Assembly: GCF_013364155.1 (NCBI RefSeq)
Contig: NZ_CP054916.1
Location: 4,895,001 to 4,959,000, forward strand
DNA length: 64,000 bases
Direction: 5' to 3'
Source: Streptomyces sp. NA02950
Lineage (GTDB): Bacteria > Actinomycetota > Actinomycetes > Streptomycetales > Streptomycetaceae
The notes beneath the pieces are model-generated. The model did not search any database. It saw nothing but the letters and a program-made list of their open reading frames with translations, and was not told the origin of the DNA. The position numbers and the translations under genes were made by a program. Below, piece by piece: positions 61,676-64,000 of the stretch. Position 1 is the first letter of the stretch. Each line of letters begins with the position of its first letter.

Positions 61676-61701
61676 GGGGCGCGCCCTCCAGCGGGCGCCC
61701 C
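61676..61701 (+). terminator. Hairpin after element B
   Basis: GGGGCGC / GCGCCCC form a 7-bp stem with a partly paired interior, 200 bp downstream of the protease gene. Possibly the protease operon terminator displaced by element B. Confidence 0.5.
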
Positions 61702-62234
61702 CGAGCCCCGGGCCCTGCGGGGGCGCGGTGGCGATGAGGGTGCCCGTGCTGCCGGACATGCCGGAGCTGCCGTCGGCGACGGTGGCGGTACTGGTGGTGG
61801 CGATGCCGAAGGTGGTGGCGGTGCCGGAGGTGCTAGCGGCTGCGTGGATGGCGCAGCCGCGCCGATACCCAGCGGGCACGGCGGCGGATGATGCGAGGAA
61901 TCCCGATATCGGGGTCATGGCCTTGGGTAGGCCCGGAGCCGCCCCGCTCGGAAACGCTCAGCGCGGCATTGGCAGCAGCGGCGGCTTCGGGGCCGCGGCC
62001 GCTTGGTGCGTCACGGTAGTCGTGCGTCCAGCCCATACGCCGGAGTCTGCCCCTGGCCCAAGGTCCGTAATCGCCAGCGGCTGCGGCAATTGGCCTATGC
62101 GCCAGGCAATTGGCTGTTCGTAAGACACCTGTTCGCACGGCGGCCACGGGGTGGTCGCTATCCGCACACCGGACCGCACTCAGCGGTGCTCAGCGGGGGT
62201 CGTTGGACCACCACGGCGATGCTCAAGGGAAAGC
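61702..62234. other. Gene-free region
   Basis: About 530 bp with several short frames on both strands, none with a ribosome site or recognisable protein. TGCGCCAGGCAATTGGC-like inverted pieces (CAATTGGCC and GGCAATTGGC near 62085-62112) are present. Possibly degraded coding sequence. Confidence 0.4.
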
Positions 62235-63161
62235 TCAGCGGTCCGGTTCCGGGTCCTTCAGCCAGTTGATCAGCTCGGTGGAGAAGGCCGTCGGGTCCTC
62301 CTCATGGGGGAAGTGACCGAGCCCGTCGAAGAGCCGCCAGCGGTAGGGCGCCTCCACGTACTCGCCGGAGCCCGCCGCGCTGCGGGTGCGCATCACCGGG
62401 TCGAGTGATCCGTGCAGATGCAGCGTCGGCACGCGCACCGGGCGCTTCATCCGCCGGTTGAACTGGATACCGTCCGGCCGCGCCAGCGAGCGCACCATCC
62501 AGCGGTACGGCTCGATCGAGCAGTGCGCGGTGGACGGGATGGACATCGCCCGCCGGTAGATCTCCACCGCCTCGTCCTCGGGCAGCCGGGGGCCGGACCA
62601 GTCCCGGATCAGCCGCCCCACGGCCGCCGCGTCGTCCGCGGCAAGCCGACGCTCGGGCAGCCAGGGCCGCTGGAAGCCCCAGATGTGGGAGCCGGCGGCG
62701 CTCTGCCGGACATCGGCGAGCATGGCCGAACGCCAGCGGCGCGGATGCGGCATCGAGGCCACCGCCAGCCGCCGGACCAGCTTCGGCCGCATCACCGCGG
62801 CCGTCCACGCCAGATATCCGCCCAGGTCATGGCCGACGAGCGCGGCGTCCGGCTCACCGAGGGAGCGCACCACCCCGGTGATGTCGAGCGCGAGGTTGGC
62901 CGGGTCGTAGCCACGGGGCGTACGGTCGCTGCCGCCCACTCCGCGCAGATCCATCGCGACCGCGCGGTAGCCGGCGTCGGCGAGCGCCGTCAGCTGGTGC
63001 CGCCAGGTCCACCAGAACTGCGGAAAGCCGTGGAGCAGCATCACCAGCGGGCCGTCGCCGAGCTCGGCGATGTGGAAGCGCGCGCCGTTGGCCGCGACGT
63101 CCCGGTGGGTCCAGGGGCCGTCGAGCCGTACGACCGATGCGTAGGTATCAGGGACGGTCAT
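62235..63161 (-). CDS. Alpha/beta hydrolase (epoxide-hydrolase-like)
   Basis: 308 residues: oxyanion motif LLHGFPQFWWTW, nucleophile elbow VGHDLGGYLAW with an Asp nucleophile, late catalytic Asp in LHGSLDPVM and His in GLGHFPHEED. An Asp nucleophile with HGFPxxWW indicates epoxide hydrolase or haloalkane dehalogenase-type chemistry. The ATG at 63161 overlaps the upstream stop by 4 bp (ATGA). Confidence 0.92.
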   Translation of the reverse strand: MTVPDTYASVVRLDGPWTHRDVAANGARFHIAELGDGPLVMLLHGFPQFWWTWRHQLTALADAGYRAVAMDLRGVGGSDRTPRGYDPANLALDITGVVRSLGEPDAALVGHDLGGYLAWTAAVMRPKLVRRLAVASMPHPRRWRSAMLADVRQSAAGSHIWGFQRPWLPERRLAADDAAAVGRLIRDWSGPRLPEDEAVEIYRRAMSIPSTAHCSIEPYRWMVRSLARPDGIQFNRRMKRPVRVPTLHLHGSLDPVMRTRSAAGSGEYVEAPYRWRLFDGLGHFPHEEDPTAFSTELINWLKDPEPDR

Positions 63162-63649
63162 GCCGACGAGCGTGTCACATCCCGGGCGGAGCGTCCGCCG
63201 TTGCTCGACGCACGAGGATGCGGCTTGACGCTCCCCAGGACCGCGGCCGTCTCCTTGGACGAGGCGATGGACCGCTTGGGCGGCTTGACCTTCTTGAACT
63301 TCACCATCGCCAGCAGGCCCAGGATTCCGGCGATCAGCCAGTAGATACCACCCACGATCAGGAAGCACCAGGCGAGGCCGAGACCGGTCCAGGAGCGCAT
63401 ACCGTAGGCGAGGGCGAAGCTGAGCACCGGCAGCGAGAACAGCAGCAGCACCCCGGCCGCCATACCGGCACTGCTGCCGACCGCGGCGCGCTTGGCACCC
63501 ACCCGGAGCTCGGCCTTGGCCAGCGCGATTTCGTCGTGCACCAGCGCGGACAGTTCGGTGGTCGCCGTGGCCACCAGCCGGCCGAGGCTGCGGTTGCCGT
63601 CGTCGTCCTGGCCGAGTCCGCGGTTGCCGCTGTCATCGGCTGCGCTCAT
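63158..63649 (-). CDS. Phage-holin-family (DUF1469-like) membrane protein
   Basis: 163 residues. An amphipathic start (LGRLVATATTELSALVHDEIA, LAKAELRVGAKRA) is followed by two spans (AAGVLLLFSLPVLSFALAYG, GLAWCFLIVGGIYWLIAGIL) and a basic tail. The ATG at 63649 has GGGAG with good spacing; an ATG 6 bases earlier does not. Despite the family name, these actinobacterial proteins are chromosomal and not lytic. Coupled to the hydrolase. Confidence 0.88.
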   Translation of the reverse strand: MSAADDSGNRGLGQDDDGNRSLGRLVATATTELSALVHDEIALAKAELRVGAKRAAVGSSAGMAAGVLLLFSLPVLSFALAYGMRSWTGLGLAWCFLIVGGIYWLIAGILGLLAMVKFKKVKPPKRSIASSKETAAVLGSVKPHPRASSNGGRSARDVTRSSA

Positions 63650-63753
63650 CGCCATCTCCCTCTGCTCTTGTGCGTCTTCCGCTCCTGCGTGTGCCGCGTT
63701 GTGCGCGCCTGCTGCCTCTGCTGCGCGGTTCCGCGGGTGACAAGCCTCTCAGA

Positions 63754-64000
63754 TCATGCCGGACCATCGTCGTCGGAGTCCCCAGCGGCAGCCACTTCGG
63801 CAAGCCGCCGGTGCTCGGCGGCCTTCGCCTCGTGGATCGCGGCCATCCGAAGGTGGTATTCCGGGCTGTCGAGTGCATAGACGTCGGGGATGCCGTCCAT
63901 GTCGTCGTCCCGGTCCTCCTCCTGACACAGCCGCCAGTACTTGTTGTTGCGCAGCTTGAGGAGGATGCCCGCGACCAGCGCGGCGCACAGCGAGCCGATG
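63754..64000 (-). CDS. C-terminal end of an NhaA-type Na+/H+ antiporter gene (partial)
   Basis: The complement frame reads IGSLCAALVAGILLKLRNNK then YWRLCQEEDRDDDMDGIPDV and HLRMAAIHEAKAAEHRRLAE before its stop at 63754-63756. A last membrane span followed by an acidic, EF-hand-like DxDxDGxxD tail matches Streptomyces NhaA proteins as I recall them. Most of the gene lies beyond the window. Confidence 0.7.
   Translation of the reverse strand, partial: IGSLCAALVAGILLKLRNNKYWRLCQEEDRDDDMDGIPDVYALDSPEYHLRMAAIHEAKAAEHRRLAEVAAAGDSDDDGPA

Noticed and set aside
61728..62269. Several short frames on both strands after the protease gene
   Set aside because: No ribosome sites, low-complexity translations and mutual overlap; possibly degraded DNA but not supportable as genes.

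Overview
The window is high-GC actinobacterial DNA, almost certainly a Streptomyces chromosome. Supporting signs are strong G/C bias at third codon positions, GTG starts, a WhiB-like WblA gene, paired ArsA-type ATPases, a Crp gene next to nth, an ask-asd operon, and two integrated elements of the actinobacterial AICE type. From memory, the housekeeping order resembles the S. coelicolor region between the nhaA-like gene and ask; I could not align it.

Region by region. (1) 1-4154: right end of a first AICE (primase-polymerase fragment, a frameshifted small gene, DUF3631 ATPase, xis, int) integrated at tRNA-Ser(GGA). (2) 4.2-11.6 kb: housekeeping genes: SRP RNA, dnaX, ybaB, recR, a DUF5063 gene, then the ask-asd operon. 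(3) 11.9-27.8 kb: a SigE-type sigma factor with a membrane partner, SURF1, an S9 peptidase, a cytochrome P450, an ABC-2 exporter pair, VOC proteins, a two-domain Mop protein, a MazG-like pyrophosphohydrolase, small secreted proteins and a large C-terminally membrane-anchored protein. (4) 27.9-31.3 kb: a NERD/UvrD-type helicase, an AT-richer orphan gene, then pseudogene pieces of an older AICE (rep, xis, int).

(5) 31,302-45,728: a complete AICE of 14.4 kb bounded by a 45-bp direct repeat of the tRNA-Pro(CGG) 3' half. Integration and excision are served by int, xis and paired arm-type repeats on both sides. Replication is served by a primase-polymerase, an ATPase and a 13-copy iteron array. Transfer is served by an FtsK/TraB-type translocase with a palindrome cluster directly behind it and several small membrane proteins. 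Regulation is by a GntR repressor with duplicated operators. The cargo is a HAD phosphatase facing a tightly overlapping three-gene operon: an XRE/P-loop kinase fusion with an operator-embedded promoter, a second P-loop kinase and an NAD-dependent dehydrogenase. This cargo is my best candidate for an undescribed system.

(6) 45.7-64 kb: tRNA-Pro, metallophosphoesterase, YqeY, a bifunctional penicillin-binding protein, wblA, two ArsA/Get3-like ATPases, RidA, two NUDIX proteins, a metallo-beta-lactamase-fold protein, an IS30-type element sitting in the loop of an old terminator, crp, nth, a MarP-like membrane serine protease, an alpha/beta hydrolase, a holin-like membrane protein and the end of an nhaA-like antiporter gene. 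Two MITE-like elements of about 190 bp (23.5 and 61.5 kb) share a core but have different terminal inverted repeats.
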